NCBI GenBank assembly: GCA_900541125.1
Contig: UQIK01000024.1
Location: 1 to 39,087, forward strand
Length of the DNA: 39,087 bases
Direction of reading: 5' to 3'
From: an uncultured Collinsella sp.
GTDB lineage: Bacteria; Actinomycetota; Coriobacteriia; Coriobacteriales; Coriobacteriaceae
The first letter of the stretch is position 1, and every line of letters starts with the position of its first letter. Of the stretch, positions 1-8,937 are shown piece by piece. The notes under the pieces were generated by a model. That model did not search any database and had not been told where the DNA came from. It worked only from the letters and a program-made list of their open reading frames with translations. The position numbers were made by a program, and so were the translations under genes.

Positions 1-72
1 TTGGGGCCAGGCCCGATTTTGCCTCTTGACAATGTCCTGCTCATATTAAAAGGAACGTCCCCATCTGCCGGA

Positions 73-867
73 TTAGGAGAGACTCTCCAGCACGCGACGA
101 AGCTCATGCTGAACGGCGTGGTCGCGGTTGCAGCCTACGACGCGATCGGCCACCGCCTTGAGCGCGGGGCGCGCGTTTTCCATCGCGCAGCCCGTGCCGA
201 CAAAGCGAATGATCTCGTAGTCGTTCATCGAGTCGCCAAACGCCATGACCTCGTCGCGTCCAATGCCGTAATGCTCCGCGAGCTGCGCGATACCCGAGGC
301 CTTCGACACGCCAGGCTGCATGGCATCGATCCACGCGTTACCCGAAGGCGCAAAAGTAAAGAGCTGACCAAGTTCGCGCTGTAGCACGTACGCACTGTCC
401 ATAACCGCACTGTCGTCGCAAAAGATACTCGCTTTGATGATATTTACGCTGGGATCGGGCAGCTCCCAAATGCGCTCGGCATTGGGAAGGTCCTTATCGA
501 CCTCACGCACGAACTTGCACTCGTCATCGAGCAGGAAGGACTTGGTTCGGTCAAAGAGCGCAAGATGCAGATTGGGAAACGTCCTGACGGCTTGGGCGAG
601 CCTTCGAATCGCTAGGTGGGAATACACCTCACGGTCTACCATCTTACCGTCGGCGTAGACCTGGGCGCCGTTAGCGGCGACAAAGTCCATCTTGTCGCGA
701 ACGGGCGCAAAGAACTCGCACAGGCGATCGTAGCGACGACCTGACGATGCGGCGAAATGCACGCCATGCTCGTGTAGCGCCAGAATCAGTTCGTAGGTCT
801 CGGGAGGCACCTGGCCGTTTTCGTCAAGCAGTGTGCCGTCCATATCGGATGCAATCAGTTTAAACAT
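73..867 (-). CDS. Cof-type HAD family phosphatase
   Basis: Predicted 264-residue cytosolic HAD-superfamily hydrolase of the Cof/IIB type, a family that dephosphorylates sugar phosphates, nucleotides or flavin precursors. Visible are the nucleophile motif DMDGT at residues 8-12 and the C-terminal metal motif GDSMND at about 211-216, with the family-typical Lys in SKASG ahead of it. The length is normal for the family. The ATG at 867 is preceded by GGGAGC at six bases, and this ribosome binding site lies in one arm of a strong nested inverted repeat (873-934), so translation may be controlled by RNA folding. The substrate cannot be read from the sequence. Confidence 0.9.
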   Translation of the reverse strand: MFKLIASDMDGTLLDENGQVPPETYELILALHEHGVHFAASSGRRYDRLCEFFAPVRDKMDFVAANGAQVYADGKMVDREVYSHLAIRRLAQAVRTFPNLHLALFDRTKSFLLDDECKFVREVDKDLPNAERIWELPDPSVNIIKASIFCDDSAVMDSAYVLQRELGQLFTFAPSGNAWIDAMQPGVSKASGIAQLAEHYGIGRDEVMAFGDSMNDYEIIRFVGTGCAMENARPALKAVADRVVGCNRDHAVQHELRRVLESLS

Positions 868-872
868 GGAAA

Positions 873-934
873 AGCTCCCTTCGGGCTTGTTGGAATCGAA
901 CGTGTATCCGATTCCAACGTACCCAAAGGGAGCT
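873..934 (-). promoter_or_regulatory. Nested RNA hairpin covering the HAD gene RBS
   Basis: In the 5' leader of the HAD phosphatase gene, AGCTCCCTT (873-881) pairs with AAGGGAGCT (926-934), GGG (883-885) with CCC (922-924), and the ten-base arms 889-898 and 909-918 pair perfectly around a ten-base loop. In the minus-strand transcript the 3' outer arm contains the GGGAGC ribosome binding site of the gene, so the folded form would hide it. No T-tract follows, which argues against a simple terminator. It matches no riboswitch class I know. Confidence 0.6.
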
Positions 935-1034
935 CAAATAAGACTCCGCGGGCGTAAACGTTACAAGGACCTGGCAAATAGCTCACACATGCCAGAGGTC
1001 CTACGGTCGCGGCGTCAGGCAGCCCGCCAAAGAG

Positions 1035-1080
1035 CGTCCCCGATGACTAGTCGTTTAAGAACGTCCCCGATGACTAGTCG
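1035..1080. repeat. Tandem 19-bp intergenic repeat with GACTAGTC palindrome
   Basis: The 19-mer CGTCCCCGATGACTAGTCG occurs at 1035-1053 and again at 1062-1080, with TTTAAGAA between the copies. Each copy carries the 8-bp palindrome GACTAGTC. The second copy overlaps the ade stop codon (1074-1076). A related GAACGTCCCC stretch lies at 52-61, just after the HAD gene stop. The motif therefore seems to belong to a family placed at gene 3' ends. Confidence 0.75.
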
Positions 1081-2894
1081 GCGTAGGTGAAGGTTGTGAC
1101 GTCGAACATGCCCTCGGGGCGGATGCGGAGCGTCGGGATGACCGGCAGGGGCAGGAAGATGATGCCCATGATGGGGTCGAGCGGCGGCTCAATACCCATG
1201 GCGCGCGCCTTGACCATAAAGTCGTCGTGCTGCGCCGCGACGTCTTCGGCAGTGCCTTCGCTCATCAGGCCGCCGAGCGCCAGAGGAATACGAGCCACGA
1301 CCTCGCCGTTGTGCACCAGCACGTGGCCGCCCTGGCCCACGGCCTCAACGGCAGCCATCATATCCGCCGCATTGTCGCCCACCACACACACGTTGTGCGA
1401 GTCGTGGCCGATCGTGGAGGCAATGGCGCCACCGGTGATGGTGAAACCGCGCACCCAGCCGCGACCGATATGCTTGCCAACCAGACCCAGGCCAGCGGGG
1501 CCGTCGCCATCGGCGCCCTCGGCCTGCAGCGACACGCCACGGCCATGGCGCTCGATCAGCATAATGCGGCGCAAGTCCTCGGCGCTCTCGGGGCGGGCCA
1601 TACCCGTGATAGCCATACCCGGGATGACATCGATAACGGCCTCGCCCGGCTTAAAGGCATAGTCAAACACGTCGAGCGAAAGCTTCGGCAGCTTAACGGA
1701 AGCGCGCAGCTCATCGGCAAGGGCCGCAACCTCGGCCATCTCGGGTGCAATCTTGCCCACAAAGGTGCCGTCCTGCGCCACGAGCGCGCCAGCGGCATAT
1801 ACGCGATGCGGAGCCTTGGCAAACGTCAAGTCATCGAGCAACAGCAGGTCGGCGCGCTTGCCCGGGGCGATTGCGCCGCGGAGCTCGTGCGGGTCGCGGC
1901 AGCCGTGGTCCAGGCCAAACGCCTCGGCCGTGGACAGGGACGCCATAGAGATGGCAACCACGGGGTCAATACCGGCCTCGATAGCCACGCGGCAGGCATT
2001 GTCAATCATACCGGTCGAAAGCGCATCGGAGGGAGCACGGTCGTCGGTCGCAAAGCAGCAGCGGCGGGCACGGGCAGGATTCTCCAGCAGCATAGGAGAC
2101 AGGTTGGCCAGGTCATGGCTGCACGTGCCTTCGCGCAGCATCACGTACATGCCGCGAGACAGCTTGTCGAGCGCCTCCTCGGGAATCGTCGACTCGTGGT
2201 CGGCGATAATACCTGCTGCGGCATAGGCGTTGAGGTCCTTACCGGCAACGAGCGGCGCGTGGCCGTCAACCTGCTTGGACGGCGTCTGGTTGGCAGCATC
2301 GATGCGAGCACAGGTCTCGGGGTCGGCCATAAAGACGCCCGGCAGGTTCATCATTTCGCCCAGACCAAAGACATCGCCCGGATGCTCGGCAAAATACTCC
2401 TGCATATCGGCAGCCGAAATAACGGCACCGGCCTGCTCGTCGGGCAGCGCGGGCACGCACGAAGGCATCATGTACTTGATGGAGACGGGTGCGCGGCGGC
2501 CGTCCTCGATCATAAAGCGCAAGCCGTCGAGACCGGCAACATTGGCAATCTCGTGGCTGTCGGCAATGGCGGTGGTAGTACCGCGCGTCGCCGCCATGCG
2601 CGCATACTCGGCAGGGCGGATGTTCGAAGACTCGATATGCAGATGCCCGTCAATAAAACCGGGAGCGAGATAGCGACCCTGGCAGTCGATGACCTCAGTT
2701 GCCTCGTAGGTGCCAGCGACATCGTCGCGACCATTGTAGAGCACGCCGACGATTACGCCGTCCTTGACGGCAACGCTACCGGGCGCCACACGCTGGCCAT
2801 ACACGTCGACAATCTGCGCATTGGTAAACAGCGTGTCGACGGGCACGCGGCCCTCGGCGGCCTCGATCACAGACCTCATGACCTCAACGGACAT
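1074..2894 (-). CDS. ade: Adenine deaminase
   Basis: Adenine deaminase converts adenine to hypoxanthine and ammonia in purine salvage and catabolism. The 606-residue protein is close to the usual length of bacterial Ade (about 590). It has the amidohydrolase metal motif HLH in GFIDGHLHIESS (about residues 79-90), further metal and substrate motifs such as ADSHE and DDRAPSD, and the Ade-specific C-terminal part with IGHDSHN. The ATG at 2894 has AAAGGAG five to seven bases upstream. The hypoxanthine formed could feed the purine-degradation genes at 21.7-30.7 kb, though the two loci are far apart. No purine riboswitch is visible in the short leader. Confidence 0.95.
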   Translation of the reverse strand: MSVEVMRSVIEAAEGRVPVDTLFTNAQIVDVYGQRVAPGSVAVKDGVIVGVLYNGRDDVAGTYEATEVIDCQGRYLAPGFIDGHLHIESSNIRPAEYARMAATRGTTTAIADSHEIANVAGLDGLRFMIEDGRRAPVSIKYMMPSCVPALPDEQAGAVISAADMQEYFAEHPGDVFGLGEMMNLPGVFMADPETCARIDAANQTPSKQVDGHAPLVAGKDLNAYAAAGIIADHESTIPEEALDKLSRGMYVMLREGTCSHDLANLSPMLLENPARARRCCFATDDRAPSDALSTGMIDNACRVAIEAGIDPVVAISMASLSTAEAFGLDHGCRDPHELRGAIAPGKRADLLLLDDLTFAKAPHRVYAAGALVAQDGTFVGKIAPEMAEVAALADELRASVKLPKLSLDVFDYAFKPGEAVIDVIPGMAITGMARPESAEDLRRIMLIERHGRGVSLQAEGADGDGPAGLGLVGKHIGRGWVRGFTITGGAIASTIGHDSHNVCVVGDNAADMMAAVEAVGQGGHVLVHNGEVVARIPLALGGLMSEGTAEDVAAQHDDFMVKARAMGIEPPLDPIMGIIFLPLPVIPTLRIRPEGMFDVTTFTYAD

Positions 2895-3052
2895 ACATAC
2901 TCCTTTAACTGTAGAAATAACTGCGGAGCGGACGAGCCTTCACCGCAGCAAGACAACAGCCATTGTATGCCCAAACGATGGGTCAGCAATACGGCCCTCC
3001 GCTTAACGGCACCGCCAAATGATCCCTCCGTCCCCAAGGGATCGTCGTAACC

Positions 3053-3089
3053 AAAAAAGGCCGCAGTCGGGATTCCCGGCTGCGGCCTT
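3053..3089 (-). terminator. Rho-independent terminator of tyrS
   Basis: AAGGCCGCAG (3057-3066) pairs with CTGCGGCCTT (3080-3089), with an inner GGGA/TCCC extension. In the minus-strand transcript the hairpin is followed by a run of six T. It lies 28 bases after the tyrS stop codon. Confidence 0.9.
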
Positions 3090-3116
3090 ATTGCACTTGT
3101 GAGGTCAACTCGCTCG

Positions 3117-4328
3117 TTAGACCAACTTAAAGCCCTTGCGCTTGCCCACGGAGAGGGTGTCGCCCAGCTTGAGGGCGCTGGGATCGATGTTATAGCTCTT
3201 GGGAGCCACGGCCTTGCCGTTGATTTTGACGCCGCCGCCGTCGATATCGCGACGAGCCTGACCGGCGCTCGCCGAAAGACCCAGGTCCTTGAGCAGGCCG
3301 GCGAGGTAGATCTGGCCCTCGTCGTTGACGGTCAGCTCGACATGCCTCTCGGGGAAGTCGGCGAGCTGGCCCTCCTTGAATACGCGGTCGAACTCGGCCT
3401 GGGCCTCGTCGCCGGCGCCGGCGCCGTGGTAGGTGTCGCACAGGTCGCGGCCCAGAGCGCGCTTGAGCTCGTAGGGGTCGGCAGAACCATCGGCCAGGGC
3501 GGCGTCGATCTTGTCGACCTCGGCCGGGGTGAGCGAGCTGGCCAGACGATAGTACTTGCCGATCATCTCGTCGGGGATGGACATGGTCTTGCCGAACATA
3601 TCCTTGGGAGCGTCGGTCAGGCCGATGTAGTTGCCATAGGACTTGGACATCTTGCGCACGCCGTCGGTGCCCTCGAGCAGCGGCATGGTGAGCGCGATCT
3701 GCGGCTCCATGCCCATCTTCTCCATGAGCTCGCGGCCGGCGAGCAGGTTGAAGAGCTGGTCGGTGCCGCCCATCTCGACGTCGGCCTTAATCTGAACGGA
3801 GTCGAAGGCCTGCATCACGGGATACAGGAACTCGTGCAGGGCGATCGGCGTCTGGGACTGGTAGCGCTTGGTAAAGTCGTCGCGCTCAAGGATGCGGGCG
3901 ACGGTGAACTTGGAGCACACCTGCAGCAGACCGGCCAGATCCATCGAAAGGATCCAGTCACCGTTGTGCACGATGGTGGTCTTCTCGGGATCCAGGATCT
4001 TCATGGCCTGGCTCACGTAGGTCTCGGCGTTGGCCTCGATCTGCTCTTGCGAAAGCTGCGGACGCGTGGAGTTCTTGCCCGAGGGGTCGCCGATCAGCGC
4101 GGTGCCGTTGCCGATGATAAGGGTGACGTTGTGGCCCAGGTCCTGGAACTGGCGCATCTTGCGCAGCGGCACGGCATGGCCCAGGTGCAGATCGGGGCTG
4201 GTGGGATCGACGCCGAGCTTGATGTTGAGGGGCTCGCCCTTCTCAAGCTTCTTGCGAAGGTCGGCCTCGGGGACGATCTTGGCAGCGCCCGAGGTGATGA
4301 TACGCATTTGCTCGTCAACAGACAGCAT
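3117..4328 (-). CDS. tyrS: Tyrosyl-tRNA synthetase
   Basis: This 403-residue class I aminoacyl-tRNA synthetase charges tRNA-Tyr with tyrosine. The HIGH-type signature is HLGH (residues 48-51) and the KMSKS loop is exact (226-230, in RKMSKSYGN). The KMSKS form suggests the TyrZ-like subgroup rather than the TyrS form. The C-terminal 60 residues are an S4 RNA-binding domain with LLKDLGLSASAGQARRDI. The start at 4328 has a GGAGGA ribosome site in the short leader. No T-box leader is visible upstream, and a strong terminator follows the gene. Confidence 0.95.
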   Translation of the reverse strand: MLSVDEQMRIITSGAAKIVPEADLRKKLEKGEPLNIKLGVDPTSPDLHLGHAVPLRKMRQFQDLGHNVTLIIGNGTALIGDPSGKNSTRPQLSQEQIEANAETYVSQAMKILDPEKTTIVHNGDWILSMDLAGLLQVCSKFTVARILERDDFTKRYQSQTPIALHEFLYPVMQAFDSVQIKADVEMGGTDQLFNLLAGRELMEKMGMEPQIALTMPLLEGTDGVRKMSKSYGNYIGLTDAPKDMFGKTMSIPDEMIGKYYRLASSLTPAEVDKIDAALADGSADPYELKRALGRDLCDTYHGAGAGDEAQAEFDRVFKEGQLADFPERHVELTVNDEGQIYLAGLLKDLGLSASAGQARRDIDGGGVKINGKAVAPKSYNIDPSALKLGDTLSVGKRKGFKLV

Positions 4329-4425
4329 TGGGTATCCTCCTTTTGCTATAGCACCCTCACCGGATACGGCGGTGCTCGAAGTTCATAAACCCACTAATAA
4401 TAACCAAAACAGCGCGACGCGGCAC

Positions 4426-6384
4426 CTACGACAGAAAAATCCTCGTCCTGCCGCACGCATCGATAACGACCGGCAAACGCGTGCCGTCACGTTCAACTAA
4501 GTAGCGCGTTTGCCGACGACGCAAGCAGTCGCGGCAATGGACCTGCCCCGTCGCATCCGTAGCGCAGACGCCCTCGGCGGTCAGCAGGCAGTGCTCGCAC
4601 ACCATGAGCTCGGGGCAATCGGCATCGACGGGACCCAGAACACCAGGTTCGGCCGTCAGTTCGGCAATACGTTCCGTATCATTGCCGAGCAACTCGGCCG
4701 GCAAGTACACCCGCCCCGCACCGAGTCCGCGCAGCCAGGTAAGTGTGGCCCGATTCGCGCAGAACACCGGCGCCGCCACGTCAAACGTCACGCCCAGCTC
4801 GCGAGCGATCACCACCTGTCCCAGGTTGCGGCAGACGACGCGCCCGGCACGCTGCATCAGTGAGCGGGTCCAGTCAGCGTCACCCGTGCGGCACACCTCG
4901 TCAAGCACCACAACGGCGTCGGACAAATCGAGTTCTCCGCGCGGGTCGGCATCCATCAGCTGCCAAGCAAAAACCATGCGAGTGGGAACCGCGCACTCCA
5001 CCAACTCCGTCGACGCACCGCCATCCGCCGCAACGCTCTCAAAGGGCAGCACCTCAACGGCACGCGCAACGGGCGCAATCGCATCCGCCTCGGCCCGCAT
5101 GCGCTCCAACACCGCCGCCGTCTGATCCAACACGCCGGCGCTGCGAATCAGGTACACCTCGCAGCCCGTGTCAACCTTACGCTTGCAATGCACGACGACG
5201 CGCTCCCCCGCCGCGGCATCCACCGGACAGGGCACCTGCGGCCAGCGCTTGGGCACATCGGGACGCGCGTCGGCACCCGGATAGAACCGAATCTCGAGCG
5301 TGTCACCCGCCGCCACGGCGGCATCGAGCTCAACGGTCACCTCTTCGTGGCCAACGGCCACCAGGCGTCCCACGCGCACACCTTGGTTGATCGCACGCTC
5401 AAAGCTCATAAGCTCGGCACCCGAACGTCCTCGCAGGTACGCATCGGTAAACCCACGGTTAAACGACCTTCCCAGCTCGCGCTCGAGCTCTTCCACGGCA
5501 CCGGGGTCCCACGCGCCGTCGCACAGCATATCGAGTGCCCGGCGCCACACCCGCACCACGTTGAATACGTAATCAGGGTTCTTCATGCGCCCCTCGATCT
5601 TGAGCGACGCCACGCCGGCATCTACAAGCTCGGGCAGATGCGCAATACCCAGATAGTCGCGCGGGCACAGCAGGCGATCTCCCTCGACGGCGACAACGCT
5701 CTGTCCAGCCTCGTCCACCAGGTCGTACGCCAAACGGCACGGCTGCGTGCAGTCACCGCGCATCGCCGAGCGCCCGCGCCGCAGGGCCGAGAACTCGCAC
5801 GCCCCCGAATAGCCGATGCAAATCGCACCGTGGCAGAATACCTCGATGGGCACGCCTGTGGCACATAGCGCCGCAATCTCGTCGACCGTCAGCTCGCGTG
5901 CCGTCGTCACGCGCTCGACCCCAAGCTCATCGGCGGCAAGCCGCACGGCGCTCTCGCTATGAGCGCCTGCCTGCGTGGACAGGTGAATCTCGACCCCGGG
6001 AATCGCCGCGCGCAGCGCGCAGGCCAACCCGGCATCGGCGACAATCAGAGCATCGGCGCCCAACTCCAGTGCATGAGCTCCCAACGCCACCGCGTCGGAC
6101 AACTCATCGTCAAACACGAACACGTTGAGCGTTACGTACACACGCACGCCATGGGCATGCGCCACGGCGCAGCCGCGCGCAAACTCGTCATCCGTAAAGC
6201 CATGGGCGCTCACACGGGCGTTAAAGCCGCCCAACCCCGCATAGATGGCATCGGCACCCGCGGCGATGGCCGCAAGCATCTGGTCGAGTCCGCCCGCCGG
6301 CGCCAGCAGCTCGGGCAGCGCCGCACCGGCAGCATCCAATCCAGTCTCGTATTGTCCGCTCGGCCCCATCGTCCGAATCGCCAT
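4426..6384 (-). CDS. Peptidase U32 family protein (RlhA/YdcP-like)
   Basis: The 652-residue protein has the length of E. coli RlhA (YdcP), a U32-family protein needed for hydroxylation of 23S rRNA; other members (TrhP) act on tRNA. The N-terminal barrel starts with LLAPAGGLDQMLAAIAAGADAIY. The signature EVFCHGAICIGYSGAC is followed by GDCTQPC, giving the cysteines thought to bind a cofactor or metal, and KIEGRMKNPDYV follows. The C-terminal 70 residues are rich in CxxC pairs (CEHCLL, CRDCLRR). I chose the ATG at 6384 because AAGGAG lies seven bases before it; a longer frame reaches 6411 without such a site. The PBP gene is divergent. RlhA versus another U32 role is undecided. Confidence 0.85.
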   Translation of the reverse strand: MAIRTMGPSGQYETGLDAAGAALPELLAPAGGLDQMLAAIAAGADAIYAGLGGFNARVSAHGFTDDEFARGCAVAHAHGVRVYVTLNVFVFDDELSDAVALGAHALELGADALIVADAGLACALRAAIPGVEIHLSTQAGAHSESAVRLAADELGVERVTTARELTVDEIAALCATGVPIEVFCHGAICIGYSGACEFSALRRGRSAMRGDCTQPCRLAYDLVDEAGQSVVAVEGDRLLCPRDYLGIAHLPELVDAGVASLKIEGRMKNPDYVFNVVRVWRRALDMLCDGAWDPGAVEELERELGRSFNRGFTDAYLRGRSGAELMSFERAINQGVRVGRLVAVGHEEVTVELDAAVAAGDTLEIRFYPGADARPDVPKRWPQVPCPVDAAAGERVVVHCKRKVDTGCEVYLIRSAGVLDQTAAVLERMRAEADAIAPVARAVEVLPFESVAADGGASTELVECAVPTRMVFAWQLMDADPRGELDLSDAVVVLDEVCRTGDADWTRSLMQRAGRVVCRNLGQVVIARELGVTFDVAAPVFCANRATLTWLRGLGAGRVYLPAELLGNDTERIAELTAEPGVLGPVDADCPELMVCEHCLLTAEGVCATDATGQVHCRDCLRRRQTRYLVERDGTRLPVVIDACGRTRIFLS

Positions 6385-6546
6385 CGACAAACTCCTTACC
6401 AAGGTATGCATTCACTCTGAAAAATGCCGTCTTCCAGCATACACGAGGCCTCGCGCGCCCCGTTTGGTTTATCGTGTAATAACTTATGTCCATCCTGCCC
6501 CGACGGCACATCCACCGTCCGGCACGACATACCTGGAGGTCAATAT

Positions 6547-8748
6547 ATGGGTCCTCGCCAACGACAGGGACGCAGCCGTTCAAAGACGCATGCTCTGCCC
6601 ATAATCCTGCTCTCGTTTTTGGGCTTTTTGCTTATCGCGGGCGTGGCGTTTGGCATCGGCATGGTCGGCAACGTCAACCGCTGGCTGTCCGATCTGCCCG
6701 ACTACACCGACGCCAACGCGTATCTGGTGAGCGAGCCCACCGAGATCGTCGACTGCAACGGCAACAAGATTGCGAGCTTCTACACGCAAAACCGCAAGTC
6801 CATCACCAAGGACGAGGTCTCCCCCTACGTGCTGCAGGGCACCGTTGACGTCGAGGACGAGCGCTTCTACGAGCACGGCGGTATCGACCTGTGGGGCATC
6901 GCGCGTGCTGCGGTGGCAACCCTCGGCGGCGGGCACGAAGGCGCCTCGACTATCACCCAGCAGCTGGTGCGCAACACCATCCTGCAGGAGGAGCAGTTCG
7001 ACTCGACCATCGAGCGTAAGGTGCGCGAGGCCTACATCGCCATCAAGATGGAGGATATGTACTCCAAAGACGAGATCCTCATGATGTACCTCAACACCAT
7101 CTATTACGGCCACGGCGCCTACGGCATCGAGGCCGCAGCCGAGACCTACCTGTCCAAGAGCGCCGCCGACCTCACCCTGAGCGAAGCCGCGCTGCTCATC
7201 GGCCTTCCCAACTCGCCTTCGCAGTACGACCCCACGGTCAATCCCGACCTGGCACTGTCCCGTCGCAACAAGGTCCTTGACAACATGTTGCGCCTGGGCC
7301 ACATCACGCAGGAGGAGCACGATGCCGCACAGGCCGAGCCCATCACCCTCAACGTGACCGAGATTTCGGGCAGCGGCGTCGACGTATACTCGCAGCCCTA
7401 CTTTGTCGCCTATGTCAAGCAGCTGCTGGAGCAGGAGTTCTCGACCGACGTGCTCTTTAAGGGCGGCCTGACCGTCAAGACCACCATCGACCCCACGATG
7501 CAGCAGGTGGCAGAGAATGCCGTCCGCGAGCAGCTCGACACACTCTCACTCGACGGCCTGGACATGGGCATGGTCGTCGTCGACCCCAAGACCGGCTACA
7601 TCAAGTGCATGGTGGGCGGCTACGACTACAACGCCGACGAGAACCACGTAAACCATGCCACGGCCAAGCGTCCCGTCGGCTCCACCTTCAAGGCCTTTAC
7701 GCTGGCAACTGCCATCCAAAACGGCATGAACCCCAACGTCACCCTCAACTGCAACTCACCGCTCAAGGCCAAGGGCACCACGACCGAGGTCCAAAACTAC
7801 GCCAACCATAGCTATGGCAACATCACGCTTAAGCAGGCGACGGCATACTCCTCCAACACCGGCTACATCCAGGTGGCGGAAGCCGTCGGCAACAGCAAGA
7901 TCATCTCACTCGTCAAAAAGCTCGGCATCGATCCCGCCAAGGACAACATCGAGGACGTTCCCGTCATGACCCTCGGCACCGGCTCGATCTCGCCGCTCGA
8001 GATGGCCGCCGCCTACGCGACGTTTGCCAACGGCGGCTACTATCGCCAGCCGATCGCCATCACCGAGATTGACTCTCGTACCGGTTCGGTGCTGTACCAG
8101 CACACCGACAATCCCTCACAGGTGCTTACCGAGGGCGAGGCCGCCGCGGTCACCGATGTTCTGTCCGGCGTCATGCAGGGCGGCGGTACGGGTGCTGCCG
8201 GTGCCCTGAGCGTCAACCAGCCTTATGCCGGCAAGACGGGCACCACCGACAACACCACCAACCTGTGGTTCTGCGGCTATACCCCGCAGCTGGCGTGCGC
8301 CCTGTGGACCGGCTATTCCGCGGGCGAGATCCCCATCCAAAAATACGGCACGGACCTGCTGGGCGACAGCACCAACCTGCCTGTCTTTAAGCGGTTTATG
8401 AACACCGTTCTGACCGGTACCGAGCGCGAGGAGTTTGCGACCGGAACGGCGCCCACCTATAAGAACAATAGCGTCTGGAAGTTCTACGGCACCAACAACA
8501 CCAAGAAGACGGAGAACGACGACAAGGACAAGGACGAGAACGAGGACGAAGAGGAAACCACCACCACAACGACTACCACGACGACCACGACCACCGAGAC
8601 CACGGGCGGTGACACCACCGGCGGCACCGGTACGACTGGTGGCTCGACGGGCGGCTCCACTGGTGGTTCGACCGGCGGCGATGGCGGCACGCCTACGCCC
8701 ACGCCCACTCCCGACCCCTCGCCCACGCCTGACGATACGGTCGGCTAG
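6547..8748 (+). CDS. Class A penicillin-binding protein (transglycosylase/transpeptidase)
   Basis: This bifunctional peptidoglycan synthase has 733 residues. After a short basic N-terminus, one membrane helix (about 20-42) anchors it. The GT51 glycosyltransferase domain shows EDERFYEH with catalytic Glu103 and GASTITQQLVRNT. The transpeptidase domain has STFK with nucleophile Ser379, SSN at 435-437 and KTG at 563-565. The last 75 residues are an acidic Asp/Glu/Lys stretch, a Thr run, Gly-rich TGGS-type repeats and a Pro-Thr tail, resembling a wall-spanning extension. The ATG at 6547 follows GGAGG by seven bases; an in-frame ATG 123 bases upstream has no good site. A strong terminator follows. 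Confidence 0.93.
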   Translation: MGPRQRQGRSRSKTHALPIILLSFLGFLLIAGVAFGIGMVGNVNRWLSDLPDYTDANAYLVSEPTEIVDCNGNKIASFYTQNRKSITKDEVSPYVLQGTVDVEDERFYEHGGIDLWGIARAAVATLGGGHEGASTITQQLVRNTILQEEQFDSTIERKVREAYIAIKMEDMYSKDEILMMYLNTIYYGHGAYGIEAAAETYLSKSAADLTLSEAALLIGLPNSPSQYDPTVNPDLALSRRNKVLDNMLRLGHITQEEHDAAQAEPITLNVTEISGSGVDVYSQPYFVAYVKQLLEQEFSTDVLFKGGLTVKTTIDPTMQQVAENAVREQLDTLSLDGLDMGMVVVDPKTGYIKCMVGGYDYNADENHVNHATAKRPVGSTFKAFTLATAIQNGMNPNVTLNCNSPLKAKGTTTEVQNYANHSYGNITLKQATAYSSNTGYIQVAEAVGNSKIISLVKKLGIDPAKDNIEDVPVMTLGTGSISPLEMAAAYATFANGGYYRQPIAITEIDSRTGSVLYQHTDNPSQVLTEGEAAAVTDVLSGVMQGGGTGAAGALSVNQPYAGKTGTTDNTTNLWFCGYTPQLACALWTGYSAGEIPIQKYGTDLLGDSTNLPVFKRFMNTVLTGTEREEFATGTAPTYKNNSVWKFYGTNNTKKTENDDKDKDENEDEEETTTTTTTTTTTTTETTGGDTTGGTGTTGGSTGGSTGGSTGGDGGTPTPTPTPDPSPTPDDTVG

Positions 8749-8770
8749 AAATCATCCGGCCATAAGCAAC

Positions 8771-8813
8771 AAGGCCCCCGAGCAGCTTATTAAACTGCTC
8801 GGGGGCCTTTTTA
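8771..8813 (+). terminator. Rho-independent terminator of the PBP gene
   Basis: A perfect 15-bp stem (8771-8785 with 8795-8809) and a nine-base loop are followed by TTTTT on the plus strand. The reverse transcript also ends in a short T run, so it may work in both directions between the converging PBP and argR genes. Confidence 0.93.
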
Positions 8814-8853
8814 GTTTAAAGCGACCTGATGGGCGGTCTTTATACCGACAGAC

Positions 8854-8888
8854 AAAAAAGGGGGTACCGACCAACGTCGATACCCTTT
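8854..8888 (-). terminator. Probable terminator of argR
   Basis: In the minus-strand transcript GGGTA pairs with TACCC (8881-8885 with 8862-8866), with three more inner pairs after one mismatch. The hairpin is followed by CC and six T. It lies about 50 bases after the argR stop. Confidence 0.6.
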
Positions 8889-8937
8889 ACAAGCCACTAT
8901 GTCAGCGAGCACAGTGCCGAGCGCACGACCCGCACGC

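Noticed and set aside
26..54. Perfect TTGACA at the left edge as a promoter
   Set aside because: No -10 at 16-18 bases, and no plus-strand gene follows.
889..918. GTTCGATTC resembling a tRNA T-arm on the minus strand
   Set aside because: No acceptor, D or anticodon arms surround it, and the bases are better explained by the nested hairpin at 873-934.
1035..1080. CRISPR array
   Set aside because: Only two repeat copies with an 8-base spacer and no cas genes in the window.
2895..3050. Purine riboswitch in front of ade
   Set aside because: The leader lacks the conserved three-way junction bases; only a weak CTGCGG/CCGCAG hairpin is present.
4329..4425. T-box leader in front of tyrS
   Set aside because: The gap to the upstream gene is under 100 bases and has no T-box sequence or terminator/antiterminator pair.
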